64,000 bases of DNA from the NCBI GenBank assembly GCA_021805865.1, contig JAJZDX010000017.1, positions 36,242-100,241 on the forward strand, given 5' to 3'. A program made the position numbers and the translations under genes. Within the stretch, counting starts at the first letter, position 1. Every line of letters begins with the position of its first letter. The DNA is from Pseudomonadota bacterium (GTDB taxonomy: Bacteria > Pseudomonadota > Gammaproteobacteria > Steroidobacterales > Steroidobacteraceae). The notes under the pieces are model-generated. The model was not told the origin of the DNA, did no database searches, and worked only from the letters and a program-made list of their open reading frames with translations. Below are positions 1 through 9,587 of the stretch, piece by piece.

Positions 1-411
1 ATGGCCGACCGGGGTCTGCTCTTCCGATCCATCGCCAGGGTCTCGCCGAGATTCCACAGTCCCTCGGTGGCGATCTGGCTTGCGACGGCGCTCGGTTGCG
101 TCTATGTGCTGGAGAACGACTTCGCGCAGCTTGCCGACCGCTTCATCCTCGGCATCTGGCCATTTTACGTGCTGACCGTGGCGGGGGTGTATGTGCTCAG
201 GCGCAAGCGCCCGGATCTGCCCCGGCCGTACCGGACCTGGGGCTACCCGGTGGTGCCGGCGCTGTTCCTGCTCGCATCGCTCTGGATGCTCGGCAACTCG
301 CTCGTCACCGACCCGCGCGACACCGGCATCACGCTGCTCGTGATCGTGATCGGCATACCGATCTATTATGTTTGGCGGGCGTTTACGCTTCGCCGGGCGG
401 AGGCGCCGTGA
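1..411 (+). CDS. APC-family amino acid permease, 3' end only
   Basis: Partial gene: the frame is open from base 1 and stops at 409-411. The 136 visible residues begin with a loop like that before a late membrane helix of APC permeases (ADRGLLFRSIARVSPRFHSP), so the ATG at base 1 is probably internal. Three or four hydrophobic helices follow, with the basic cytoplasmic loop RRKRPDLPRPYRTWGYP that is typical of the APC/LAT group just before the last two helices. The predicted role is proton-coupled import or exchange of an amino acid or amine at the inner membrane. The substrate cannot be inferred from this part. The 3' end overlaps the convergent RND gene by 29 bases. Confidence 0.8.
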   Translation: MADRGLLFRSIARVSPRFHSPSVAIWLATALGCVYVLENDFAQLADRFILGIWPFYVLTVAGVYVLRRKRPDLPRPYRTWGYPVVPALFLLASLWMLGNSLVTDPRDTGITLLVIVIGIPIYYVWRAFTLRRAEAP

Positions 412-3400
412 CTGGCGATCCTTCAGAGGCTCCCGGACCGTGGCCGGGCTCCTCGTCGAGCTTGTCACCGAGGATGCGCCGTACACTCACATAGCACAGC
501 GGGATCAGCAGTACGCCGAGCACCACCGCGGTCAGCATTCCGCCGACGACGCAGGTGCCGATGTCATGGCGCGCATTCGCCCCGGCGCCCGTCGAGACCA
601 CCATCGGAAGCACGCCCAGGATGAAGGCGAAGGACGTCATGATGATGGGCCGGAATCGCATCCGGGCCGCCTCGAGCACGGCTTTGTGCAGGCTTAGGCC
701 ATTGTGCTGCCCGGAGACCGCGAATTCCACGATCAGGATGGCATTCTTGGCGGTAAGACCGATGATCGTGACGAGGCCGATCTTGAAGAACACGTCGTCC
801 GTCAGGCCGCGCAGGCTCGTCGCCGCGGCGCTGCCGATGATGCCGATCGGCACGGCGAGCAGCACCGCCGCCGGGATGCTCCAGCTCTCGTAGAGCGCGG
901 CGAGCGCGAGGTAGACGACCAGAACAGAGAGCGCGAACAGCGTGGGCGCCTGCGCGGCGGAGCTGATTTCCTGCAGCGATTGACCCGCCCAGTTGTACCC
1001 GAATCCGTGCGGCAGATAGCGCCTGACGATGTGCTCCATCTGGGTCATGGCCTGCCCGGAGCTGTAGCCGCGGGCCGCGGAGCCCACGATCTCCACCGCC
1101 GGGTATTCATCGTAATCGCTCAAGGTCGGCGAGGCTGTCATCCACTGGGGACGCACGAAGTCCGACAGCGGAATCATCGTGCCGCTCGGGTCAGCCAGGG
1201 TGCCCGAGCCGGCGGCGCTCGCGGTGGCCGGGCCATCGACATAGAACTGATGCAGACTCTCGGGGCTCATGCGGTACGGCGCGGCGGCCTGCACCAGCAC
1301 CTGCTCGACCCGTCCGTCGTAGATGAACTGGTTCGCAAACACCGGCGCGAGCATGAGCTGCAGCGACTGGTAGACCTGCTCGGGCGACACGCCCATCGAC
1401 TCGGCCTCGACTCGATTGACGTGCAGCATCAGTTCCGGCTGCGGCGGCAGGCTGTTGACGCGTACGTCGTAGAGCTCCGGATCCTTGGCCGCCTTGGCAA
1501 GCAGCGTGTGGACCGCCGAGCTCAGCGCCGAGCGTCCGAGCCCCGCCCGGTCCTCCAGGTAGAAGTCGAATCCGCCGAACTGCCCCAGGCCCTGGATGGT
1601 CGGCTTGTTGACCACGAAGATGCTCGCATTGTGGATCTGGCTGGCCGCCTGCCTGTTGGCCCAGCGGATGACCTGCGAGGCCGTTTGGCTGCGCTCGCTC
1701 CACGGAATGAGGTGGATGAATGCCCTGCCGGCGCTCTCGGCGTTGCCGGCGAAGCCGCTGCCGGCAACCTGGAAGACATCGTGCACGGCCGGGTTCTTGA
1801 TCATCATCCGGTAGAAGTGATGCAGCACCCCCTCGGTGCGCTGCAGGCTCGCGCCCGGCGGCAGCACGACGTTCGCCATGATGTCGCCCTGGTCCTCCTC
1901 GGGCACGAAGCTGCCCGGGAGCCTGGCGAGCAGGAACATGCCGAGAGCGACCACCACCGCAAAGGCCGTCATCCACCGGGGCAGGTGCGCGACCGACTGG
2001 AACACCCGTCGCACATACGCCGCGCGTGTTCCCTCGAAGAGGCGGTTGAAGCCCCGGAAGATCACGTTGTTCAGATGCGCCGGCCGCATGAGCGAGGCGC
2101 ACAGCGCTGGCGAGAACGACATGGCGAGGAACGCGGAGAACACCATCGAGATCGAGAGCGTGAGGGCGAACTGACGGTAGATGACTCCGGTGCTGCCGGT
2201 CTGCAGGGCGCTCGGGATGAACACCGCCGCGAGCACGAGCGTGATCGCCACGATGGCGCCGGTGATCTGGCGCATGGCTTTGCGAGCGGCCTCCTTCGGC
2301 GGCAGGTGCTCCTCGCGCATGATGCGCTCGACCGCCTCGACCACCACGATGGCGTCATCGACCAGAATGCCGATGGCGAGCACCATGGCGAAGAGCGTCA
2401 GCTGATTGATCGAGTAGCCGAGCGCGTACATGCCGATCAGCGCGCCGGAGAGCGCCGTCGGCACGACCAGCATCGGGATCAGGGTCGTCCGGAAGCTCTG
2501 CAGGAAGATCAGCATGACGACGAAGACCAGCGCGAAGGCCTCGGCGATCGTCACCATCACGTCCTTGATCGCCGCTTTGATGAAGACCGTGGAGTCGACC
2601 GGCGCGAACCAGGTCACCCCCGCCGGGAAGGTCTTCTGCAGCTGGCCCATCTTCTCCTTGACGAGCTTCATCACCTTCAGGCTGTTTGCGCCCGGGAGCA
2701 GCTGGATGCCGAAGGCGGCCACCGGGGTCGTGTTGACCTTGGTCGCGAAGTCATAATTCTGCAGGCCAAGCTGCACCTTGGCGACATCTTTTACGTACAC
2801 CGAGGTCCCGTTTGGATTGGTGCGCAGCAGGATGTTGCCGAACTGCTTGGGCGAGTCGAACCAGCCCTGGGTCGTGACCGTGGCGGTGCTCTGCTGGCCG
2901 GACACCGCCGGGGCGGCGCCGATCGCGCCGGCGGCGATCTGGATGTTCTGTCCCTGGATCGCCTGCAGTACCGTCGCGGAGGAAAGTCCGTAGGCATGCA
3001 GCTCGGTCGGGTTCAGCCAGATGCGCATCGCGTAGTCGGAGCCGAAGAGCGTCGCGGAGCCGACTCCGGGGATGCGCTCGATCTGGTCGAGCACGTGCGA
3101 GGCGACCCAGTGATTGAGCGCGGCCCGATCCGGGCCTCCCGCCGCCGAGCGCAGCGCGATCGCCGCGAGGAACCCGGCGCTCGACTGGTTGACCTGGATG
3201 CCCTGCTGAGTGACCTCGGTTGGCAGCAGCGGCTCGGCGAGCGACACGCGGTTCTGCGTCTGCACCTGGGCGATGTTCGGGTTCGTGCCGGTCTGGAAGG
3301 TGAGGGTGATCTGCGACTGGCCGTAGCTCGATTGCGCGGTGAAATAGAGCAGGTTGTCGATGCCGGTCAGATCCTGCTCGATGACCTTGGTGACCGTGGA

Positions 3401-3574
3401 CTCGACCGTGCTTGCGTTCGCGCCCGGGTAGCTTGCGGTGATGGTCACCTGCGGCGGGGCGACCACCGGGTAGGAATCCGTGGGCAGGCGGCTGAGGGCG
3501 ATGCCGCCGCCGAGCAGGATGAGCAGGGCGATGACCCAGGCGAAGACCGGGCGGTCGATGAAGAATTGCGGCAC
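383..3574 (-). CDS. RND multidrug efflux pump, inner-membrane AcrB/MexB-type subunit
   Basis: The 1063-residue protein has the usual AcrB-family length and starts MPQFFIDRPVFAWVIALLI, the classic first helix. The proton-relay signature GILVDDAIVVVEAVER (TM4 Asp pair) and the TM10 lysine in GLTAKNAILIVEFA are both present, so the pump should be active. Two large periplasmic loops carry the porter and docking regions. It is the HAE1 class that expels hydrophobic or amphiphilic drugs. The gene lies 9 bases downstream of its adaptor gene on the same strand, so the two form an operon. No TolC-type outer-membrane channel is encoded nearby and one must be supplied from elsewhere. The divergent MarR gene is the likely regulator. 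Confidence 0.95.
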   Translation of the reverse strand: MPQFFIDRPVFAWVIALLILLGGGIALSRLPTDSYPVVAPPQVTITASYPGANASTVESTVTKVIEQDLTGIDNLLYFTAQSSYGQSQITLTFQTGTNPNIAQVQTQNRVSLAEPLLPTEVTQQGIQVNQSSAGFLAAIALRSAAGGPDRAALNHWVASHVLDQIERIPGVGSATLFGSDYAMRIWLNPTELHAYGLSSATVLQAIQGQNIQIAAGAIGAAPAVSGQQSTATVTTQGWFDSPKQFGNILLRTNPNGTSVYVKDVAKVQLGLQNYDFATKVNTTPVAAFGIQLLPGANSLKVMKLVKEKMGQLQKTFPAGVTWFAPVDSTVFIKAAIKDVMVTIAEAFALVFVVMLIFLQSFRTTLIPMLVVPTALSGALIGMYALGYSINQLTLFAMVLAIGILVDDAIVVVEAVERIMREEHLPPKEAARKAMRQITGAIVAITLVLAAVFIPSALQTGSTGVIYRQFALTLSISMVFSAFLAMSFSPALCASLMRPAHLNNVIFRGFNRLFEGTRAAYVRRVFQSVAHLPRWMTAFAVVVALGMFLLARLPGSFVPEEDQGDIMANVVLPPGASLQRTEGVLHHFYRMMIKNPAVHDVFQVAGSGFAGNAESAGRAFIHLIPWSERSQTASQVIRWANRQAASQIHNASIFVVNKPTIQGLGQFGGFDFYLEDRAGLGRSALSSAVHTLLAKAAKDPELYDVRVNSLPPQPELMLHVNRVEAESMGVSPEQVYQSLQLMLAPVFANQFIYDGRVEQVLVQAAAPYRMSPESLHQFYVDGPATASAAGSGTLADPSGTMIPLSDFVRPQWMTASPTLSDYDEYPAVEIVGSAARGYSSGQAMTQMEHIVRRYLPHGFGYNWAGQSLQEISSAAQAPTLFALSVLVVYLALAALYESWSIPAAVLLAVPIGIIGSAAATSLRGLTDDVFFKIGLVTIIGLTAKNAILIVEFAVSGQHNGLSLHKAVLEAARMRFRPIIMTSFAFILGVLPMVVSTGAGANARHDIGTCVVGGMLTAVVLGVLLIPLCYVSVRRILGDKLDEEPGHGPGASEGSPVTAPPPGEA

Positions 3575-3583
3575 GCGCGCCTC

Positions 3584-4723
3584 CTAGCGGCCAGGTCCCG
3601 GGACACTGCGCAGGGACCTCACGGTGACCTTCTTGCCCGGCCGGGCCTCCTGGATCCCGCTGACGATCACGCGCTCGCCGTCCACCAGGCCCTTCGAGAC
3701 GATCCAGTCTGTGCCGCTCGTTCCCTCGGTCTGCACATTTTTCTCTACGACCGTGTCTTCGGGCGAGACCGTGAGTACGTACGGGTCTCCGGAAGCGTTG
3801 CGCTGCACCGCCGCCTGCGGCAGCAGAAAGGCATGAATCGCGGTGCCGACCGCGAGGCGCACATTCACGAACATGCCCGGCAGCAACTGGTGGCTTGCAT
3901 TGGGCAGGATGGCGCGCAGGGCGATCGTGCCGGTGGTGGGGTCGACGGTGGCGGCGCGGAAATCGAGCCTGCCGGGCTGTCCGTACGGCTGGCCATTCGG
4001 CAGGGTCAAGCGCACCTTGGCCCGGGAGCTCGCCGGCGTAAGGAGTCCGGCCTCGGCGTCCGCGGTGAGCTGCTCCTGCTCGGTGGCGGGCTCGTTGAAA
4101 TTGACGTAGATCGGATTGATCTGATCCACCGTGGCGAGCAGTGTCGGGGTGCCCTGCCCGACCATCGCCCCTTCGGTGACCTGCTGCTCGCCGGCAATAC
4201 CGGCGATCGGGGAGGTGACATCCGTGTAGCCGAGATTGATCCGCGCCGATTCCACGTTGGCCCGCGCCTGTTGGACGAGCGCGGCGGTGGAGCGCTCGGC
4301 CGCCTCGTCCGTATCGAGTTGGGATTCCGACACGAGGTGGGTCTTGATGAGCACCCGGTCGCGTTGCGCGGTGACGTGAGCGTTGAGGGCATTGGCCTTC
4401 GCCTGGGCGAGCGTCGCCAGGGCGGCATCGAGCGCCGCCCGATAGGGCGCCGGATCGATCTCGAACAGCGCCTGGCCCGCGTTGACCTCGGAGCCTTCCC
4501 GGTACCAGCGCTTGAGCAGGACGCCCGGCACGCGGGCGAGCACGTTGGCTTCACGATAGGCGGACAGCCGGCCGGTGAACTCGCGCGTCAGCGGGATCTG
4601 CTGCGACCGCGCGATCGTCACGATCACCGGCGGGGGAGGCGATGCTTTCTTGGGGGCGGATGAGCCGCAGCCGGCAAGCAGCGAGGCGGCCGCGCCGAGC
4701 GCCGCCAGGGCAGCAACCTTCAT
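3584..4723 (-). CDS. RND efflux periplasmic adaptor (membrane fusion lipoprotein)
   Basis: This is the periplasmic adaptor that links the RND pump to an outer-membrane channel. I placed the start at the ATG ending at 4723 because it gives a clean lipoprotein signal (MKVAALAALGAAASLLAGC) with the lipid-attachment Cys near residue 19. An in-frame upstream start at 4882 would add about 53 residues without signal character. The order is a proline-rich linker, a barrel-sandwich (lipoyl-like) half around PGVLLKRWYREGSEVNAGQ, an alpha-helical hairpin rich in Ala and Gln, the second barrel half (TSPIAGIAGEQQVTEGAMV), and beta-barrel and membrane-proximal domains. The 379-residue length is usual for AcrA/MexA. 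It is the first gene of the operon. Confidence 0.93.
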   Translation of the reverse strand: MKVAALAALGAAASLLAGCGSSAPKKASPPPPVIVTIARSQQIPLTREFTGRLSAYREANVLARVPGVLLKRWYREGSEVNAGQALFEIDPAPYRAALDAALATLAQAKANALNAHVTAQRDRVLIKTHLVSESQLDTDEAAERSTAALVQQARANVESARINLGYTDVTSPIAGIAGEQQVTEGAMVGQGTPTLLATVDQINPIYVNFNEPATEQEQLTADAEAGLLTPASSRAKVRLTLPNGQPYGQPGRLDFRAATVDPTTGTIALRAILPNASHQLLPGMFVNVRLAVGTAIHAFLLPQAAVQRNASGDPYVLTVSPEDTVVEKNVQTEGTSGTDWIVSKGLVDGERVIVSGIQEARPGKKVTVRSLRSVPGPGR

Positions 4724-4748
4724 CCGATGATCAGCGGCTCGGAACGGA

Positions 4749-4768
4749 TTTCTTGACATTTCTTGACA
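4749..4768. promoter_or_regulatory. Tandem 10-bp direct repeat in the efflux/MarR divergent promoter
   Basis: TTTCTTGACA occurs twice back to back (4749-4758 and 4759-4768) in the 162-base gap between the divergent efflux operon and the MarR gene. One DNA helical turn separates the copies. Each contains TTGACA, so the second copy can also serve as a -35 element for the MarR gene. A MarR-type regulator bound here could control both directions. Which protein binds is inference. Confidence 0.45.
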
Positions 4769-4885
4769 AACAGGATGGAAACGGCGACAAATAGCGGTCC
4801 GGAAAATCACTGCCGTGACAGTAGACTGCAAGGCAGAAATAGCCGGAGCAGCCATCTTAGGGCAGCACCGTCCATAAGCCAATGC

Positions 4886-5467
4886 ATGATCGATAAACGG
4901 AAAGTTTCACGCGACGACATACCGATCCTGGCGCGGCGGGACGCGAAGTCCCGGCGCGCATCCAGGCCGGTGCCGGCCCCGGCTCAGCCGAAGGAAGAGC
5001 TCGGGGTCCGTACGCTCATCACCCGGGCGAGGGGCTCGGTGCTCTTGAGCCTCGACACCGAGCTCGAGCGCTACGGCGTGACGGGCGCGCAGTTCGAGGT
5101 CCTGAAGAATCTCTTCCGCAACACCATCGAGACCGGCGCGAGCCTCTGCCGGGCGCTGCATTACGATACCGGCTCGATGACCCGCATGCTCGATCGGCTC
5201 GAGGAGAAGGGACTGGTCCGCCGCGAGCGCGGCGCCCGTGATCGGCGCATCGTGCTGCTGCGCCTGACCGATGCCGGGGAGCGACTCCTGCCGCGCATCC
5301 GTCCCGCGGCGCGGCGCGCGCTTCGCCGCCACCTCGCCGGCTTCGCGCCCGAGGAGATCGAATGCCTGAAGGACTATCTTGGGCGGATCATCGCCAACGG
5401 CCGGCGCCAGGACGTCCCGGCGCCGGCTGCCAGCCCGGGCCGCTCAAAAGGCGGGGCGGTGCGCTGA
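4886..5467 (+). CDS. MarR-family transcriptional regulator
   Basis: This is a winged-helix repressor of about 193 residues from the ATG at 4886. An earlier in-frame ATG at 4763 lies inside the repeat element and gives a low-complexity leader, so I rejected it. The core runs from about residue 38. The recognition part reads SLCRALHYDTGSMTRMLDRL, and the wing carries RRERGARDRRIVLLRLTDAG, the signature DRR...LTxxG of MarR proteins. It is divergent from the RND efflux operon, the standard arrangement for local repression relieved by pump substrates. The basic N-terminus and the Pro/Ala-rich tail are variable. The 3' end overlaps the convergent trehalase gene by 24 bases. Confidence 0.9.
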   Translation: MIDKRKVSRDDIPILARRDAKSRRASRPVPAPAQPKEELGVRTLITRARGSVLLSLDTELERYGVTGAQFEVLKNLFRNTIETGASLCRALHYDTGSMTRMLDRLEEKGLVRRERGARDRRIVLLRLTDAGERLLPRIRPAARRALRRHLAGFAPEEIECLKDYLGRIIANGRRQDVPAPAASPGRSKGGAVR

Positions 5468-7111
5468 GGCGGCCGGCGTGTGCGCCGGGTGTACGGCGGA
5501 CGTCCTGGGGGCGGACCGGGAAACGAGACTCGGATAGAGCGTCAGCAGCGCCTCGGTGACACCGTTGGTCCAGCCGAAGCCGTCCTGCAGCGGATACTCC
5601 CCGCCGCCGCCCGGCAACTCTTGCTCGACGTTGTATTTCTCCACCAGCTTGCCGGTGTTGTCGTAGACGCGCCGTACCGTGGTGATCCAGCGGCGCGCGA
5701 TGCCGTAAGCGAGTCGATCGTGGCCGTAGCGGCGCAATCCGCGGATGGCGATCCACTGAAGAGGTGCCCAGCCGTTTGGCGCATCCCACTGCTGGCCGGT
5801 CACGATGGTCGTGGTGACCAGGCCGCCGCGCTGCAACAGGCGTGCGCGGGTGACGGCGGCCACGGCGCTCGCCTGTCGGTCATCCGCCAGGCCCACGAAC
5901 AGCGGATAGAGCGTGGCGGCGGTGAGCTCGCCGGTGCGCTTGCCGGTGTGCCAATCGTAATCGGAGAAGTAGTCGAGGCGCCGATCCCACAGGTAGCGGT
6001 CGATGGCCCGCCTGCGCCGCCGGGCCCGCGCAAGGAACCTGCGCGCGCAGGCTGACTCGTGCCGCGCCTCGCAGCCGTGCGCGATCGCCTCCTCCAGGCC
6101 GTAGAGCAGGCTGTTGAGATCCACCGGCACGATATCGGTGGTGCGGATGGTCGTCAGGTGATGCTCGTCCCCGAGCCAGCGCGAGCTGAAGTCCCAGCCG
6201 CTCTCCGCCGCCGCGCGCAGGTCGCGATAGACTCGCGCCGGCGGCCGGCCGGAGGCGCGCGCGGTGAGCACATCGTCCCTGTAGGACTCATCCCGCGGCG
6301 TATCGGCATCGGCCCAATAGCGGTTGAGCAGGGCGCCGTCGGGCATGGCAACGACATTGCGGCGCGCCTGTCCCGGGTGCAATCCGGCCGCTCCCTTCAT
6401 CCAATAGGCGTACTCACGCTTCAGCTCCGGCAGGTGGTCGGCCCAGGCGTGCGCCGGATCGCGCGCATCGAGCAGACCGACCATCAGGTAGTAGACCGGC
6501 GGCTGGGAGCGCGACAGGTAGTAGGTGCGATTGCCGTTGGGGATGTGGCCGTACGTGCGGATGAGATAGGAGAAGTCATCGACCATGTCGCGCGCGCTCA
6601 CCATGCGCCCGTCCGGGATCAGCCCCAGCATGGTGAAATAAGAGTCCCAGTAGTAGAACTCCTGAAAGCGCCCGCCCGGGATGATGTAGGGCTTGGGCAC
6701 GTAAAGGAGCGACGAGTACGGAGGAGGTACCGTCGCCGGCCGGGTGAGCAGCGGCCACAGCAGCGCGATATGCGCCCGCAATGTCGGGGCCGGCGGAACG
6801 TGCGTGTGATCCGGCGGGGGCAGGGTGAAGTTGCGCTGGACGAAGCGCAACAGCGCGGCGCGGGTACGGGGATCGTCCTTGCGGTAGCGCCGCAGGATGA
6901 TCCGGGGAGCCGTCTTGGGTACCGCGTCGACGAAGGTCATGCCGTCGGGGAAAATCGCATCCATCTGGACGCGAGTGAACAACGGGCCGAATAGCCGGGC
7001 CGGGGTTGGGTAGAGCCACTGCGCCCTATCGGCATGGGCCAAAGGGGCGGTGAGCAGACCGATCAGCGCCGCAAGGCGCCAGAGTGAGGGATGGGAAGTC
7101 CTGAATGGCAT
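5444..7111 (-). CDS. treA: Periplasmic trehalase, GH37
   Basis: The enzyme hydrolyses alpha,alpha-trehalose to two glucose in the periplasm. Both trehalase signatures are present: PGGRFQEFYYWDSY and QQWDAPNGWAPLQ. The catalytic acid lies in ESGWDFSSRWL and the base in EKYNVEQ, followed by a glycine-rich lid (GGGGEYPLQDGFGWTNG). I chose the start at 7111 because it gives a Sec signal peptide (MPFRTSHPSLWRLAALIGL, cut after AHA). A start at 7174 would add 21 residues without signal character. The length of about 555 residues matches E. coli TreA. The gene is divergent from a six-hairpin glycosidase-like gene, with paired LacI-type operators between them. Confidence 0.95.
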   Translation of the reverse strand: MPFRTSHPSLWRLAALIGLLTAPLAHADRAQWLYPTPARLFGPLFTRVQMDAIFPDGMTFVDAVPKTAPRIILRRYRKDDPRTRAALLRFVQRNFTLPPPDHTHVPPAPTLRAHIALLWPLLTRPATVPPPYSSLLYVPKPYIIPGGRFQEFYYWDSYFTMLGLIPDGRMVSARDMVDDFSYLIRTYGHIPNGNRTYYLSRSQPPVYYLMVGLLDARDPAHAWADHLPELKREYAYWMKGAAGLHPGQARRNVVAMPDGALLNRYWADADTPRDESYRDDVLTARASGRPPARVYRDLRAAAESGWDFSSRWLGDEHHLTTIRTTDIVPVDLNSLLYGLEEAIAHGCEARHESACARRFLARARRRRRAIDRYLWDRRLDYFSDYDWHTGKRTGELTAATLYPLFVGLADDRQASAVAAVTRARLLQRGGLVTTTIVTGQQWDAPNGWAPLQWIAIRGLRRYGHDRLAYGIARRWITTVRRVYDNTGKLVEKYNVEQELPGGGGEYPLQDGFGWTNGVTEALLTLYPSLVSRSAPRTSAVHPAHTPAASAHRPAF

Positions 7112-7337
7112 GGCTTTGGGTCCCGGTTGGCTCGCGAGAGCGGCTCTTCTTGGACGAAGGGTGAGTGGGCGCATCAGGCGGCAAAAAAATCAATTGGTTA
7201 GAGGATCGTGCATCTCGAGCGACGATCCGAAGGCAACCGGCTTGATCCTTTCCCCCTCATGCCTCTCGGAGGACCGGCGGACCTCTCATACCGTAAAAAT
7301 CTCCCCGCCCGAAGGCTCGGCAGTTGCCTGTCTCGAA

Positions 7338-7368
7338 TGACATCGATACCATCATGATATCGATGTCA
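7338..7368. promoter_or_regulatory. Paired LacI-type operators, trehalase/glycosidase promoter
   Basis: There are two 14-bp near-palindromes with a central CG: TGACATCGATACCA (7338-7351) and TGATATCGATGTCA (7355-7368). They lie in the 310-base gap between trehalase and the divergent glycosidase-like gene. The second 14-mer recurs exactly at 13347-13360 before the TonB receptor, which ties the genes into one predicted regulon. The form TGAyATCGATrTCA is what LacI-family regulators bind. No LacI gene is in the window. I saw nothing else definite in this gap. Confidence 0.6.
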
Positions 7369-7421
7369 TGTGAAGCTGGCAATACCATCCAACAGCCCCC
7401 GGGACCCTTGGCGTTACACCC

Positions 7422-9485
7422 ATGATGATTCCCATTACCTTCCGAAAGCTGCGGACCGCGCTTGCGATCGTGGGCTGCGCCGCGCTCGGGATCGCTGCGG
7501 CGGCGCCCGCGCCTCTGGTTTTTACCGTTCACCAGGGGCGCTTCTTGAATGCATTCCTGCGCCAGGGGCCGGTAGCCGGCGATCTGGTGCTGCGTTCCGG
7601 GCCGGATCCGCGCATCGTCGTCGCCTTTCCCGCCGGCGACAGCGGGGTCGGCGTCTGGTTCGCGCCGACGCCGCAGTGGGCGAGCTGGCATCTGCTCGGT
7701 CACCCTCGCCCGGTCCATGCGCATGACTGGCGCGGCCGTCCGCTCTATGGCCTCTCGGCCGTGGTCGAGCTGACAGGCGATCGGGCGGTGCAGGTGCACC
7801 GGGCGGTGCTCTCGAGCATCCGTGTGCTGCGTGACTTCAATTCGCGCGGCAAGCTGCCGCCGGCCATCGTGACGGCACCCCGCGTCCAAGGTCAGCGTCT
7901 CGCCTGGGCGCGCCAGCGCCTCGATGGCGCCGTGAGCTACCGGCTTTCGCTGCGCGTGTTGCAAGGTCATTTGCGGGGTACGCGCATCGTCGCCGACCGC
8001 CGCGGAGTGATCCGCCTGCGCGTCACGGGCCTGACGGGCGAGCGGCCCCTGACGCCGCTCTCGGGGCGGCAGCTGTTGCGCCATCCGCACCGGGGCAGCG
8101 CCGCGGCGCGCGATACCCTGACCTTCCTGGCCTATCGTCAGAAGCTGCTCGCCGGCTCGTGGCGCTTCGACACGTACTTCGGACGCGATACCTTGATGAG
8201 CGTGCGACTGCTGATGCCCGCGCTCACCGCCCAGGCGATCGATGATGCGCTCGGCTCGGTGTTGGCAAGACTCTCGCCGCACGGACAGGTGGCGCACGAG
8301 GAGCTCATCGGCGAGGAGGCCGTGCTCGAGAACCTCAAGCACGGCGTGCGCTCGGCGCGGCCGAGCTACACCTACTTGATGATCGACGAGAACTACATGC
8401 TCGCCCCCGACGCGGCCGCCTGGCTGCTCAGCCCACGGGGCAGGGCGCGGGCGGCGGCATATCTGGCCGCCCCGGTGGGCGGACCTCTGCACCGGCGCAT
8501 CACCCGGGGTGCGGCGCTGGTGAAGAACCTGCAGTTCGTGCTCGAGAGCGCCTCGGCCTTCGCGCGCAGGCCCGAGGTGGCGCACCTGATCGGCCTCAAG
8601 CCCGGGATGTCGGCCGGGGACTGGCGGGACAGCAACACCGGTCTCGGCGGCGGCCACTTTCCGTACGATGTCAACGCGGCGCTGGTGCCGGCGGCGCTCG
8701 AGGCCGCAGCCCGCCTCGGGGCGAGCGGTCTGCTCACGCCCTACTTGAGCCCGTCTGAGCGCACGCTGCTCTCGCGCGCAGCGCGCATGGCGGCGGTGTG
8801 GCGCGAGAAGGCGCCTCCGCTCTTCGACGTGACCGTGGCCCACGCGCAGGCGGTCCGCGATATCAAGACCTACGCCGCCTCGCAGGGAATCCTGCCGGGG
8901 CCGGCGCTCGCCGCATTGGGGCCGGGCGAGGTCCACTTTCACGCGCTCGCACTGACTCTTCCGGGTAGACCTGTCCCGGTCATGCAGTCGGACGAGGGCT
9001 ACCGGATGCTGTTCGGGCACCCCGACCCGCGCAGCCTCGATCGGATCGCCGCGCTGATCCGTCCCTTCCCGGCGGGCCTGCTGACGGGCGCCGGCATGCT
9101 GGTCGCCAATCCGGTGTTCTGCGGGCCGAAGCTGCAGGCGATGTTCACCCGGCACGCCTACCAGGGCACGGTCGTGTGGTCGTGGCAGCAGGCCTTGTTT
9201 GCCGCGGGCCTGGCACGCCAGCTCGAAAGAGGCAATCTGCCGCCGGCCGTGCGCGCGCACCTGCGCCAGGCCCAGCGGCGGCTGTGGCGGGTCATCGAGG
9301 CCACGCGCGCGCTGCAGAACACGGAGCTTTGGTCCTGGAGGTACTCCGCCGGGCGCTATCACGTGAGACCATTCGGGTCCTCCAGCTCCGATGCGACCGA
9401 GGCCGATGCCGCGCAGTTGTGGAGCACGGTGTACCTGGCTGTCCGGCCGCCGTCGGCATCGGTGCGCAACGCCGCGGCGCGATGA
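7422..9485 (+). CDS. Secreted six-hairpin glycosidase-like protein
   Basis: The protein has 687 residues with a Sec signal (FRKLRTALAIVGCAALGIAAAAPA). The second half looks like an alpha/alpha six-hairpin glycosidase: SWRFDTYFGRDTLMSVRLLM, then helical repeats such as LMIDENYMLAPDAAAWLL, and GTVVWSWQQALFAAGLARQL near the end. The FGRDT motif resembles amylo-glucosidase/GH15-type catalytic barrels. The N-terminal ~200 residues look beta-rich. I cannot assign an EC activity. The divergent placement with periplasmic trehalase and the shared operator suggest it trims a glucose- or trehalose-containing oligosaccharide in the periplasm or outside the cell. It lacks the trehalase signatures, so it is not a second GH37. 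Confidence 0.65.
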   Translation: MMIPITFRKLRTALAIVGCAALGIAAAAPAPLVFTVHQGRFLNAFLRQGPVAGDLVLRSGPDPRIVVAFPAGDSGVGVWFAPTPQWASWHLLGHPRPVHAHDWRGRPLYGLSAVVELTGDRAVQVHRAVLSSIRVLRDFNSRGKLPPAIVTAPRVQGQRLAWARQRLDGAVSYRLSLRVLQGHLRGTRIVADRRGVIRLRVTGLTGERPLTPLSGRQLLRHPHRGSAAARDTLTFLAYRQKLLAGSWRFDTYFGRDTLMSVRLLMPALTAQAIDDALGSVLARLSPHGQVAHEELIGEEAVLENLKHGVRSARPSYTYLMIDENYMLAPDAAAWLLSPRGRARAAAYLAAPVGGPLHRRITRGAALVKNLQFVLESASAFARRPEVAHLIGLKPGMSAGDWRDSNTGLGGGHFPYDVNAALVPAALEAAARLGASGLLTPYLSPSERTLLSRAARMAAVWREKAPPLFDVTVAHAQAVRDIKTYAASQGILPGPALAALGPGEVHFHALALTLPGRPVPVMQSDEGYRMLFGHPDPRSLDRIAALIRPFPAGLLTGAGMLVANPVFCGPKLQAMFTRHAYQGTVVWSWQQALFAAGLARQLERGNLPPAVRAHLRQAQRRLWRVIEATRALQNTELWSWRYSAGRYHVRPFGSSSSDATEADAAQLWSTVYLAVRPPSASVRNAAAR

Positions 9486-9587
9486 GACGCCGCGGCGTTG
9501 CGCTGCGGCGGAGGGATTACGATTACCCCGCCCCTCCGGATTCGGCGGCAGCGGTGGGCGGGCTCAGCATGGGCATCCTGCCTCGGA

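Noticed and set aside
704..4663. Very long plus-strand reading frame opposite the efflux genes
   Set aside because: Antisense shadow of the RND pump and adaptor. It is Arg/Asp/Gly-rich with no domain, and the minus-strand products are unmistakable.
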